From Sinorhizobium sp. RAC02 (GTDB lineage Bacteria > Pseudomonadota > Alphaproteobacteria > Rhizobiales > Rhizobiaceae): 64,000 nucleotides of DNA. A program made the translations under genes and the position numbers. Positions 37,314 through 46,079 of this stretch are shown in pieces. Positions within the stretch are counted from its first letter, which is position 1. Every line of letters starts with the position of its first letter. Under the pieces are notes generated by a model, which saw nothing but the letters and a program-made list of their open reading frames with translations, made no database searches and was not told the DNA's origin. Location: assembly GCF_001713395.1 (NCBI RefSeq), contig NZ_CP016450.1, forward strand, positions 434,001 through 498,000, read 5' to 3'.

Positions 37314-38513
37314 ATGTCGACTGAATTTGCTCTCATCAATGTGAGGCCGAACGGAGCGGCGGCGAAGGACGTGGTGATCCGCGATGGGCGGATCGCCGAA
37401 ATCCTTCCGCACGGTTCCCGTCCCCTTGCGGCGGCGATCCCCGTCGTCGACGGCGAAGGCCTGCTCATGCTGCCGGGCCTCGTCGATGCCCATACCCATC
37501 TCGACAAGACGCTGCTCGGCATGCCCTGGTATCGCAACGATGTCGGTCTGGAGCTGATCGACCTCATCGAGAACGAGCGGCGGATGAAGCGCGAGCTCGG
37601 CATCGATCCCGCGCGCCAGTCGGCCGCACAGATCGAGCGTTCCGTGGCCAACGGCACCAGCCATATCCGCACCCATGTCGATATCGATACGGAATACGGC
37701 CTTGCCGGGCTCGAAGGCGTGCTTGCCTCGCGTGAACGCTACCGCGACATTGTCGATATCGAAATCGTCGCCTTCCCGCAGAGCGGCATGCTGATCCGCC
37801 CCGGCACGGTTGAGCTGATGGAACAGGCGATGCGCGCGGGCGCCGACGTGGTGGGTGGCCTCGATCCGTCTGGCGTCGACCGCGACCCCAAGGGCCATCT
37901 CGACACGATCTTTGCGATGGCCGAGCGGCATGGAAAACCGGTCGACATCCACCTGCACGAACCCGACGCCCTCGGTGTCTTCGCCATCGAACTCATCGTG
38001 GAGCGCACGAAGGCTCTCGGCATGGCGGACCGGGTGACGGTCAGCCATGGCTTCTGCCTCGGCATGCTGGCCGACAGGCCGCTGGCGCGGCTCGGCGGCA
38101 TGATGGCGGAGGCCGGCGTGCACCTGATGACCAAGGGTGGTGCGGCGAGCCCACGGCCGCCGGTGCTCGATCTCAGCGACATGGGCGTGAAAATCTGCTC
38201 GGGCAGTGACGGCGTGCGCGACACCTGGCAGCCCTTCGGCAATGCCGACATGCTCGATCGCGCGGCCATCGTCTCGCAGCGCAACGACTTCATCAACGAC
38301 ATTCATATCGAACTGGCACTCGGCCTGTGCACCCATGGCGGCGCGCGTACCATGGCCCTTCAAGGTTACGGCCTGGAGCCCGGCTGCGACGCCACCTTCT
38401 TTCTGGTGCGGGCCGAAACGCCGGCCGACGCCGTCGCATCCCGTCCCGTCCGCCGGTCTGTCTACCGCAAGGGTATCCCCGTCGCGAAGGACGGTGCGCT
38501 CGTCGGCGCCTGA
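37314..38513 (+). CDS. Cytosine deaminase-like amidohydrolase
   Basis: A 399-residue metal-dependent hydrolase of the amidohydrolase superfamily. Metal ligands and acid/base residues are visible: DAHTHLDKT (H60, H62), HIRTHVDID, DIHLHEPD, VSHGFCL and the final metal aspartate in CSGSDGVRDTW. The pattern is that of the cytosine deaminase/AtzC-type branch with one catalytic metal, acting on cyclic amidines or ring amides. No other pyrimidine genes adjoin it, so cytosine itself is unlikely to be the substrate here. It is cotranscribed with the flavoenzyme and the solute-binding protein. Confidence 0.88.
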   Translation: MSTEFALINVRPNGAAAKDVVIRDGRIAEILPHGSRPLAAAIPVVDGEGLLMLPGLVDAHTHLDKTLLGMPWYRNDVGLELIDLIENERRMKRELGIDPARQSAAQIERSVANGTSHIRTHVDIDTEYGLAGLEGVLASRERYRDIVDIEIVAFPQSGMLIRPGTVELMEQAMRAGADVVGGLDPSGVDRDPKGHLDTIFAMAERHGKPVDIHLHEPDALGVFAIELIVERTKALGMADRVTVSHGFCLGMLADRPLARLGGMMAEAGVHLMTKGGAASPRPPVLDLSDMGVKICSGSDGVRDTWQPFGNADMLDRAAIVSQRNDFINDIHIELALGLCTHGGARTMALQGYGLEPGCDATFFLVRAETPADAVASRPVRRSVYRKGIPVAKDGALVGA

Positions 38514-38556
38514 GCGAACACACAACTTCAAACATTGGCAAAGAGGAGCAGCTAAT

Positions 38557-39405
38557 ATGTTGAACAGGTTTGGTAAAATAGTCATCACCACTCTCGGCAT
38601 CGCGCTTGCGGCATCCGCGGCCGGCGCCGAGGAGCAGACGCGCACCATCACGGTCGCGACGGAAGGCGCCTACGCGCCCTGGAACTTCACCGAGGCCGGC
38701 GGCAAGCTGGCCGGCTACGAGATCGACATGCTCGCGGACATCTGCCCGCGCATGAAGGTCAAGTGCGAGGTCATCGTGCAGGACTGGGACGGCCTGATCC
38801 CGTCGCTGAACGCCGGCAAGTTCGATGCCATCGTTGCCGGCATGCTGCAGACCGAGGAGCGGGAAAAGGTCATCACCTTCTCGCGCAACTACGGCACCGG
38901 CTCGGCCGCCTTCCTCGTGCGCAAGGATTCGACGCTCGCCAACATGCCGGTCGGCAAGCAGATCGACATGGGCAAGGACAAGGAAGCGGCGAAGGATGCC
39001 GCCGCGGAGATGCTGCCCTTCATGGATGGCATGGTGATCGGTGCCCAGGGCTCGACGACCGCGGGCCAGATCATGGCCGAACTCTTCCCGACCATCGAGT
39101 TCCGCGAGTACAAGACCACCGAGCAGCACGACCTCGACCTGGAAGCCGGCCGTGTCGATGGCGTCATGGCGTCACCCGTCGCGCTCGACAAGGCCCTCGA
39201 AAAGATCGGCGCCGACCAGGTAGCCTTCGCCGGCACCGAGTTCACCGGCGGCCCGCTCGGCGGCGGCCAGTCGGTCGGCCTGCGCAAGGACGATGCCGAC
39301 CTGAAAAAGCTGTTCGACGACGCGATCAATGCCGCCATCGCCGACGGCACCCTGTCGCGCCTCGCCATCAAATGGTTCAAGCGGGATATCTCGCCGAAGA
39401 CGTAA
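38557..39405 (+). CDS. Amino acid-type ABC transporter solute-binding protein
   Basis: A 282-residue periplasmic binding protein of family 3. Signal peptide residues 1-24 (ending AASAAGAE); then the family blocks TITVATEGAYAPWNFTEAGGKLAGYEIDM, DWDGLIPSLNAGKFDAIVAGM and the C-terminal ADGTLSRLAIKWFKRD. The ATG at 38557 follows AGAGGAG. It is 43 nt after the amidohydrolase gene and is surely the missing partner of the permeases at 32767-34986, since no other transporter parts are in this operon. A terminator follows. Confidence 0.94.
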   Translation: MLNRFGKIVITTLGIALAASAAGAEEQTRTITVATEGAYAPWNFTEAGGKLAGYEIDMLADICPRMKVKCEVIVQDWDGLIPSLNAGKFDAIVAGMLQTEEREKVITFSRNYGTGSAAFLVRKDSTLANMPVGKQIDMGKDKEAAKDAAAEMLPFMDGMVIGAQGSTTAGQIMAELFPTIEFREYKTTEQHDLDLEAGRVDGVMASPVALDKALEKIGADQVAFAGTEFTGGPLGGGQSVGLRKDDADLKKLFDDAINAAIADGTLSRLAIKWFKRDISPKT

Positions 39406-39425
39406 GCCGTGCGAAAGATTGCATG

Positions 39426-39459
39426 AAAAAGGGGCCGTGTTCACACACGGCCCCTTTTT
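39426..39459. terminator. Bidirectional terminator between convergent operons
   Basis: A 15-bp perfect stem (AAAAAGGGGCCGTGT / ACACGGCCCCTTTTT) with a 4-nt loop gives T-runs on both strands. It serves the binding-protein operon and the peptide transporter operon that end here. Confidence 0.92.
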
Positions 39460-39500
39460 CCTGTCATGGGTTCAAGGCCGCGAGAGGCCATGGGCTCGCT

Positions 39501-40499
39501 TCAGATCGTCGGGAAATGGCAGGCGACCTTTCGGCCGGTACCGTGAGAGATGAGTTCGGGCCGCTCGGTGCGGCAGCGCTCCTTGGCGATCGGACAGCGG
39601 GGATGGAAGCGGCAACCGGAGGGTGGGTTGAGCGGGCTTGGCACATCTCCCGTCAGAAGAATGCGTTTGCGCGTGCCGCCGGGCGTCTTCTCGACGATCG
39701 GAACCGCCGAAATGAGCGCCTGACTGTAGGGATGGGCCGGCGCGGCGAAGACCGCTTCGGCAGGCCCTTCCTCCACGATCGAACCGAGATACATGACGGC
39801 GATGCGGGTCGAGACCTGACGCACCACCGACAGGTCGTGGGCGATGAAGATGTAGGTGAGGTTCAGCTTTTCTTGGAGATCGGCGAGCAGATTGACGATC
39901 TGCGCCTGCACCGAGACGTCGAGCGCGGAAACGGGTTCATCCAGCACGACGAGGTCGGGATTGAGCGCGATGGCTCGCGCAATGCCGACGCGCTGACGCT
40001 GCCCGCCGGAAAACTCGTGCGGATAGCGCCCGACATGGTCGGGCAGCAGGCCGACGATCTCGAACAGTTCTCCGACGCGCCGGTCGATTTCCGCAGCCGA
40101 GAGTTTCGTGTGGATGCGCAGCGGCTCGCCGACCAGGTCGCCCACGCGACGGCGTGGATTGAGCGAGGCGGACGGGTCCTGGAAGACCATCTGCAGGCGC
40201 CGGCGCAGTGGCCGCAGTTCGCGAAGCGGCTTGGAGGTGATGTCCTCGTCTTCAAACAGCAGCTTGCCGTCGGAGACATCGTAGAGCCGAACAAGGCAGC
40301 GGGCGAGGGTGGACTTGCCGCACCCTGATTCCCCGACGAGGCCGAGGGTCTCCCCGCGCCGCACGGCAATCGAGACGTTGTCGACCGCATGCACAGTCCG
40401 CCGGCCTTCCGCGGAAAACCGTGTGCCGATCGAGAAGCGTTTTCCGAGCGCGCGCGTCTCGAGGATCGGCCGGTCGTTGTCTGTCATCGCGTCGCTCAT
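39501..40499 (-). CDS. Peptide ABC transporter ATPase (DppF/OppF type)
   Basis: A 332-residue ATPase with Walker A GESGCGKST, signature FSGGQRQRVGIARAIA, Walker B LVVLDEPVSALD and the C-terminal oligopeptide-transporter extension with the cysteine cluster RFHPRCPIAKERC. It starts at the ATG at 40499 in a 4-nt ATGA overlap with the DppD-type gene. It is the last gene of the seven-gene peptide operon and pairs with the DppD-type ATPase. Confidence 0.94.
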   Translation of the reverse strand: MSDAMTDNDRPILETRALGKRFSIGTRFSAEGRRTVHAVDNVSIAVRRGETLGLVGESGCGKSTLARCLVRLYDVSDGKLLFEDEDITSKPLRELRPLRRRLQMVFQDPSASLNPRRRVGDLVGEPLRIHTKLSAAEIDRRVGELFEIVGLLPDHVGRYPHEFSGGQRQRVGIARAIALNPDLVVLDEPVSALDVSVQAQIVNLLADLQEKLNLTYIFIAHDLSVVRQVSTRIAVMYLGSIVEEGPAEAVFAAPAHPYSQALISAVPIVEKTPGGTRKRILLTGDVPSPLNPPSGCRFHPRCPIAKERCRTERPELISHGTGRKVACHFPTI

Positions 40500-41455
40500 G
40501 CTTGCACCTCCCGGAAGCACGCGGCAGCGTGCGGACCATGGGGGAGGGCCGGTTTTTCAGTGCGGCAGGGGTCGTAGCTCAAAGGACATCGCGGGGCGAA
40601 AGCGCAGCCCTGCGGCAGGCGCAGCAGCGAGGGTGGCGAGCCGGGAATGGCCGGCAGGCGATGCGGCTTGTCGCCGGTCAGCGGCGGGATCGAGCCGAGC
40701 AGCGCGCGTGTATAGGGATGGCGCGGATCGGAGAACAACGCCGCCCGGTTGCCGCGCTCCACCACACGGCCCGCATACATGACCATGACCCGGTCGGCGA
40801 GTTCGGATACCACGCCCATATCGTGCGTGATGAAGACGACCGCGGAATTGTGGGTGGCACGCAGCTTGCGCACGAGATCGAGGATGCCGGCCTGCACGGT
40901 GACGTCGAGCGCCGTCGTCGGCTCGTCGGCGACAAGCAGCGCCGGATTGCACGACAGCGCCATGGCGATGACCGCGCGCTGGCGCATGCCGCCGGAAAGC
41001 TGGTGCGGATAGCGCGACATGGCCTCGCGTGGATTGGGGAAGTTCACCTCCGCCAACAGTTCCTCCACCCGCGCCAGCGCTTTCGCCTTGCTGATCTTCT
41101 CGTGGGCGCGGATCTGTTCGGCGATCTGCCAGCCGATCGTATAGACAGGCGTCAGGGCCGTCATCGGATCCTGGAAGATCATGGCGATCTCGCGGCCGCG
41201 CAGATGCCGCAACTCGCGCGCTGGCAGGCCGATCAGTTCCTGGCCCTTGTAGCGGATCGAGCCCTCGATCGTGGCGTTGGGATCCGTGATGAGCCCCATG
41301 ACCGCCAGAAGCGAGACGGTCTTGCCGGAGCCGGATTCACCGACGACGCCGAGGATTTCGCCCTGATCGAGATCGAAGGAGACACCATCGATGGCCCGCA
41401 CCAGGCCGCCTTCGGTGCGAAACGTTACCTTGAGGTCGCGCACGGAGAGCATCAT
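40496..41455 (-). CDS. Peptide ABC transporter ATPase (DppD/OppD type)
   Basis: A 319-residue ATPase: Walker A GESGSGKT, Q-loop MIFQDPMTALTPVYTIG, signature LSGGMRQRAVIAMALS, Walker B LLVADEPTTALDVT, and the D-type C-terminal cysteine motif FAPRCPLSYDPC, which in homologues binds an iron-sulfur cluster. Its start overlaps the end of the DppB-type permease gene by 4 nt. It forms the ATPase pair with the F-type subunit. Confidence 0.94.
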   Translation of the reverse strand: MMLSVRDLKVTFRTEGGLVRAIDGVSFDLDQGEILGVVGESGSGKTVSLLAVMGLITDPNATIEGSIRYKGQELIGLPARELRHLRGREIAMIFQDPMTALTPVYTIGWQIAEQIRAHEKISKAKALARVEELLAEVNFPNPREAMSRYPHQLSGGMRQRAVIAMALSCNPALLVADEPTTALDVTVQAGILDLVRKLRATHNSAVVFITHDMGVVSELADRVMVMYAGRVVERGNRAALFSDPRHPYTRALLGSIPPLTGDKPHRLPAIPGSPPSLLRLPQGCAFAPRCPLSYDPCRTEKPALPHGPHAAACFREVQA

Positions 41456-42423
41456 GACGTCCTCACACGGGGATCGAGAAGGATATAGACGAAATCGACC
41501 ACCGCATTGGCGATCACCACGAACATCGAGGCATACATGACGGTCGTCATGATCATCGGCAGGTCGAGGTTCTGCATCGCGTCATAGGTGAGCTTGCCGA
41601 TGCCGTTGAGGCCGAAGACCACCTCGGTCAGGAGAGCCGAACCGCCCACCAGCGCACCGAAATCCAGACCGAACAGGGTGACGAAGGAGATCAGCGAGGT
41701 GCGCAGGCCGTGGCGCAGCAGGATGCGGGTTTCCGACAGGCCTTTGGCCCGGGCGGTGCGGATGAAATCCTCCTGCATGGATTCGATGATCGCCGCGCGC
41801 AGCACGCGCCCGTAGATGCCGATATAGAGCACGGCCAGCGTGATCCACGGAATGACCAGGGTGAGGAACCAGCCCTTCGGGTCGCTCATCAATGGCTTGT
41901 AGCCGAGCGGCGGCACCCAGGAGAACAGCCAGCTGTCATGATAGCGGCTCTGGGTGATGAGGTTCATCACCTCGCCGAGCCAGTAGACCGGCATGGAGAT
42001 GCCGATGAGGCCGAGCGCCATCAGCAGCTTGTCCAGCCAGCTGTCGCGCGTCGCTGCCGCGACGATGCCGATGATCACCGAGACGACCACCCAGAGGATC
42101 GCCGCGCCGAAGACGAGCGACAGGGTGACCGGAATGGCGTCGAACACCGCCGGCACCACTTTCCAGCCGCGGTTGACGAAGGAGGTGAGATCGCCGGTGA
42201 TGAAGAGCTTCTGCATCATCAGGCCGTATTGCACGTAGAGCGGCCGGTCGAAGCCGAAGGAGTGGCGAACCGCCTCCAGCACCTCGGGAGAGGCATTGCG
42301 CCCGGCAATGCGCGCGGCAGGATCGGATCCCGGCGTGGCGAAGAAGATCAGGAAGACGATGACGGAAATGCCGAACATCACGAACAGCATCTGACCGAAG
42401 CGGCGCAGGATGGCGTAGATCAT
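41452..42423 (-). CDS. Peptide ABC transporter permease (DppB type)
   Basis: A 323-residue permease with the B-type N-terminus (ILRRFGQMLFVMFGISVIVFLIFFATPGSDPA), about six spans and the EAA-like loop DFIRTARAKGLSETRILLRHGLR. It begins at the nucleotide where the DppC-type gene ends (1-nt overlap, ATGA-like junction). In most Dpp/Opp operons B precedes C; here C is first. Confidence 0.94.
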   Translation of the reverse strand: MIYAILRRFGQMLFVMFGISVIVFLIFFATPGSDPAARIAGRNASPEVLEAVRHSFGFDRPLYVQYGLMMQKLFITGDLTSFVNRGWKVVPAVFDAIPVTLSLVFGAAILWVVVSVIIGIVAAATRDSWLDKLLMALGLIGISMPVYWLGEVMNLITQSRYHDSWLFSWVPPLGYKPLMSDPKGWFLTLVIPWITLAVLYIGIYGRVLRAAIIESMQEDFIRTARAKGLSETRILLRHGLRTSLISFVTLFGLDFGALVGGSALLTEVVFGLNGIGKLTYDAMQNLDLPMIMTTVMYASMFVVIANAVVDFVYILLDPRVRTS

Positions 42424-43439
42424 CAGGTGCGCCCCAGTCGAACTTTCGAGCGCGGGTCGAGCGCATCGCGCAGGCCGTCGCCGAAAACGTTGAGAACCAT
42501 CACGGAGACGGCGATTGCCAGGCCCGGCGCGAGCGCCACGAGCGGACGGGTATAAAGCAGCGCCTGCCCATCCTGGATGATGGTGCCCCAGCTTGCCGCC
42601 GGCGGCTGCACGCCGATCGACAGGAAGGAGAGGGCCGATTCCGTCAGCATGTTCAGGGCCATCATCAGCGGCACGAAGACGATGAGCGTCGTGGTGATGT
42701 TCGGCTGGATGTCGCGCCAGAGGATGCGCCAGCCGGGCACGCCGAGATTGATGGCGGCCAGCACGAACTCGCTGCCGCGCAGCGCGAGGACCTGGCCGCG
42801 GATGGGACGCGCGACATAGGGAATGTAGACGATGCCGATGATGATGATCGGCAGCCAGAGACTGCCGGATTCGATGAGGATCGGCCCGATCGAGATGCCG
42901 GAGGTGATGGTGACGATGGAAAGCGATATCGCCAGCAGGTAGATCGGGAAGGCCCAGAGAATGTCGAGCAGGCGCGACAGGATGGTGTCGGTAATTCCGC
43001 CGAAATAGCCGGCGACGAGGCCGGCCGTCGTGCCGACGGTTAGCGTGAAGATGGTGGCGGCTGCCGCGATCATCAGGGAGTTGAGCCCGCCATAGAGAAG
43101 GCGGGCCATGACGTCGCGGCCCTGGCTGTCCGCGCCGAGGAAGTAGTTGCCGAGCTCCCAGGTGGGACCGATCGGCGTGTAGCCGAGCCCGAGCCCTTCC
43201 GTCGAGGCTTCCATCACCGGAACCTCGACCCCGTTGACCATGATGACAGCGTCAAGGGTCGAGGTGAACGGGTCCACGCCCGCCCAGCGCGCGTAGAGCG
43301 GCGCGCTGAGACAGGAAAGGACGATGATGAGAAATACCGTCAGGGACACCATGGCGGCCCCGTTGCGCCTCAATCGCACGAAAGCGAGGGCCCATGGCCC
43401 TCGCGTCCCGTGCTGCATGGCAACGACTTCATTCGACAC
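42423..43439 (-). CDS. Peptide ABC transporter permease (DppC type)
   Basis: A 338-residue C-type permease: one span near the N-terminus, a long periplasmic loop of about 60 residues (TSTLDAVIMVNGVEVPVMEAS to WELGNYFLGAD), then GADSQGRDVMARLLYG, the diagnostic C-type block, and EFVLAAINLGVPGWRILWRDIQPN as the ATPase contact loop. The start is a GTG at 43439 with GGAGG 8 nt upstream. It follows the binding-protein gene by 21 nt. Confidence 0.94.
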   Translation of the reverse strand: MSNEVVAMQHGTRGPWALAFVRLRRNGAAMVSLTVFLIIVLSCLSAPLYARWAGVDPFTSTLDAVIMVNGVEVPVMEASTEGLGLGYTPIGPTWELGNYFLGADSQGRDVMARLLYGGLNSLMIAAAATIFTLTVGTTAGLVAGYFGGITDTILSRLLDILWAFPIYLLAISLSIVTITSGISIGPILIESGSLWLPIIIIGIVYIPYVARPIRGQVLALRGSEFVLAAINLGVPGWRILWRDIQPNITTTLIVFVPLMMALNMLTESALSFLSIGVQPPAASWGTIIQDGQALLYTRPLVALAPGLAIAVSVMVLNVFGDGLRDALDPRSKVRLGRT

Positions 43440-43460
43440 GTAGTTTGCCTCCGCCGGGTC

Positions 43461-45122
43461 TTACTGTACCCAGGACTGGGTGATCATCCAGTCGAACTGG
43501 CGGTTGAACTTGAAGTTTCCGAGGCGCTTGCTGACGAAGTCGAGCCGCTTCGGCGTGAAGAGGCCAATGGCCGGCGCCTGGTCGGTGACCTGCTTGTCGA
43601 TTTCGCTCCACAGAACGTCGGCCGCCTTCTGGTCGGTGACGCCGAGATCCAGCGCCTTCTGCATCTTGGCATCGATGTCCTTGTCGCAGAAGCCGGCGAT
43701 GTTGATCGAGGCGTCCGAGCCCTCGCGGAAGGAAGCGCAGCCGAACAGGATGTTCAGGAAGTTCGAAGCCGCCGGATAATCCTTGTACCACTGGGTCACC
43801 GACATCTGCACCTTGTTGTTGGTGTTCTGGATATAGGTGAACTGGATGTTGGCGGAGATCGGCTTGACGTCGGCGACGTAGCCGATGCTGGTCAGCACGC
43901 TCTGCAGGTAGACGCCGATGGAGCGCGAGACGGCGGTGTCCTCGACGATGACCGTCACCTTCTGGCCCTTGGTGCCCGATTCATCGACCAGCTGCTTGGC
44001 CTTCTCGACATCGGGTGCCGACCACTTGGCACCGGGATCCTTCGTGTAGGGGCAATAGTCCACGTGGCCGGGGAAGTCCGGCGGCAGAATCTGGCAAACC
44101 GGCGAGGCGAGCACCTTGCCGCCGAACAGCTTGACCAGCGCGTTGCGATCGATGGCGAAGGCGACGGCCTGGCGGGCCTTCACATTGTCGAACGGTGCAA
44201 GGCGCGTGTTGAGCGGCGCATACCACCAGGCTGAAAGCGGCGCGATGTGCAGCTGCTCGGTGTATTTAGTGCCGACTTCGGCAAGACGGTCGCTCGGCAG
44301 CGAATCGAACATCCAGTCCGCCTCGCCGTTCTGGATCGCCGTCACCGCGGCCTCTTCCGAGAGGCCGAAGTCATATTGCACGACGTCAGGATAGCCGTCC
44401 GGCTGGGCCTCTTCGCTCCACTGCTTGAAATGCGGATTGCGCGAGACGGTCATGCCCTTGTTGGGGTCGAAGGCGGAGATCATGTAGGGGCCGGTGCTCG
44501 GGATCGGCACGGAGCCCGCGTCTTCGGCCGGCGTGTCGGCCGGCAGAGTCGCAGCGTGGGGCAGGGCGAGCTTGTAGAGGAACTCGGCGTCCGGCTTCGT
44601 GAGGTTGATGGTGATCGTGCCAGCGGCTTCATCACCCACCACGCCGCCTTCCAGCGTGCAGCTCTTGGTGTCGGCAAGGCATTTGTCGGCACCCACGATG
44701 CCGGCATAGAAGGTGCCGGAGGTTGGGCCGGAGACCTTGAAGATACGCTGGAACGAGGCAACCACATCCTTCACGCCGACTTCCTGGCCGGTCGAGAACT
44801 TGATGCCCTTGCGCAGCTTGAAGGTGAAAGTCTTGCCGTCGTTGCTGATGTCCGGCATCGCCTCGGCGAGGTCGGCCACGACCGTGAACCCGTCCATGCC
44901 CTCGGCCTTGCGGAAGGTGACGAGGCCATCATAGATCGGCTGGTACATCTGCCAGCCTTGGGACGTGTAGTTGATGTGCGGGTCGAGCGTGCCGGCCGCC
45001 GATCTGGCGAGAAGCCGCATTGTGCCGCCGCGATGTTCCTGGAGATATTCGGCCTGCGCCGGGGCCAGCCAAGTGCCAGCCATGAGAGCGACGGCCGATG
45101 CCGTCAGAAGTAGTTTTTTCAT
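43461..45122 (-). CDS. Peptide ABC transporter solute-binding protein
   Basis: A 553-residue family 5 binding protein with signal peptide residues 1-24 (ending LAPAQA). Family blocks include GTLDPHINYTSQGWQMYQPIYDGL, NDGKTFTFKLRKGIKFSTG and RQAVAFAIDRNALVKLFGG. Four pairs of cysteines (for example DKCLADTKSC and VCQILPPDFPGHVDYC) suggest disulfides. It delivers peptides or related compounds to the permeases encoded downstream. The ATG at 45122 follows AAAAGGGGATC. Confidence 0.93.
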   Translation of the reverse strand: MKKLLLTASAVALMAGTWLAPAQAEYLQEHRGGTMRLLARSAAGTLDPHINYTSQGWQMYQPIYDGLVTFRKAEGMDGFTVVADLAEAMPDISNDGKTFTFKLRKGIKFSTGQEVGVKDVVASFQRIFKVSGPTSGTFYAGIVGADKCLADTKSCTLEGGVVGDEAAGTITINLTKPDAEFLYKLALPHAATLPADTPAEDAGSVPIPSTGPYMISAFDPNKGMTVSRNPHFKQWSEEAQPDGYPDVVQYDFGLSEEAAVTAIQNGEADWMFDSLPSDRLAEVGTKYTEQLHIAPLSAWWYAPLNTRLAPFDNVKARQAVAFAIDRNALVKLFGGKVLASPVCQILPPDFPGHVDYCPYTKDPGAKWSAPDVEKAKQLVDESGTKGQKVTVIVEDTAVSRSIGVYLQSVLTSIGYVADVKPISANIQFTYIQNTNNKVQMSVTQWYKDYPAASNFLNILFGCASFREGSDASINIAGFCDKDIDAKMQKALDLGVTDQKAADVLWSEIDKQVTDQAPAIGLFTPKRLDFVSKRLGNFKFNRQFDWMITQSWVQ

Positions 45123-45146
45123 GTTCGATCCCCTTTTCTATCTGTT

Positions 45147-46052
45147 CTATTTGTCGTGCTGATTGAGGAAATTTCCCACCACCCGCATGCATGCATCCTG
45201 TTCCTCAACGTGGGGCATGTGGCTGGAATGCTCGAATATCTCCCAGTGCGCGCCCTTGATACCGTCCTTGAAGGGCTGCACGGTCGCGGGCGTGGCTTCG
45301 TCGTAGCGTCCTGAGATGATCAGCGTCGGCGTGTCGATGGCCGGCAGGCGGTCGATGATGCTCCAGGTCTTCAGGGTGCCGATGACGTGGAACTCGTTCG
45401 GCCCGTTCATCAGCGTATAGACGGTGGGATTGCGCGCGGCCTGTTCGAAACTTGCCGTCACCTCGGGGGGAAACGGCACGACGCGACAGACGTGCCGCTC
45501 GTAGAAGGCCGTGGTCGCCGCCTGATAATCGGGATGGTCCGTCGTGCCCGCCACTTCGTGCCGGGTCAACGTGTCCTGCACGTCTTGCGGCAGGTCGGCG
45601 CGCAGCCGGTTCGCCTCCGCGACCCAGAGCGTCATGGAGGCGGGCGAATTGGCGATGGTGAGCGAGGTAAGCCCTTCCGGCCGCAGCACGGCATATTCCG
45701 CGCCCAGCATGCCGCCCCAGCTCTGGCCGAGCACATGGAAACCGCCGCGAATGCCGAGGTGATCGACGAGGTTTTCCAATTCGTCGATGAAGAGCTGCGG
45801 CGTCCAGAAATCCGCTCCCTTTTCCGGCAGCAGGGTCGAGTTGCCGCATCCCAGCTGGTCGTAGTGGATGACGGCCCGCCCATCGCGGGCGAGCAACTTG
45901 TAGGCATCGACATAATTGTACGCGACGCCGGGCCCGCCATGCAGGATCACCACCGGCAGCTTGTCGCCGCCAAGGTCGCCACTGATGCGGTACCAGGTTT
46001 CATATCCCCTGAACGGCGCCCGGCCTTCAGTGCTGTTAATCGTCGACGACAT
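45147..46052 (-). CDS. Proline iminopeptidase-like alpha/beta-hydrolase
   Basis: A 301-residue soluble alpha/beta-hydrolase of the proline iminopeptidase / amino acid amidase type (S33-like). HGGPG (oxyanion hole), the nucleophile elbow in VLGQSWGGMLG and the C-terminal HSSHMPHVE histidine are visible. Enzymes of this group release N-terminal proline or hydrolyse amino acid amides. There is no signal peptide, so it acts in the cytoplasm on imported peptides. It sits between the M17 aminopeptidase (27 nt) and the peptide-binding protein (24 nt), fitting a scavenging role. Confidence 0.9.
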   Translation of the reverse strand: MSSTINSTEGRAPFRGYETWYRISGDLGGDKLPVVILHGGPGVAYNYVDAYKLLARDGRAVIHYDQLGCGNSTLLPEKGADFWTPQLFIDELENLVDHLGIRGGFHVLGQSWGGMLGAEYAVLRPEGLTSLTIANSPASMTLWVAEANRLRADLPQDVQDTLTRHEVAGTTDHPDYQAATTAFYERHVCRVVPFPPEVTASFEQAARNPTVYTLMNGPNEFHVIGTLKTWSIIDRLPAIDTPTLIISGRYDEATPATVQPFKDGIKGAHWEIFEHSSHMPHVEEQDACMRVVGNFLNQHDK

Positions 46053-46079
46053 TCAAAATCCTTTCCCAGTCAAAGGCGC

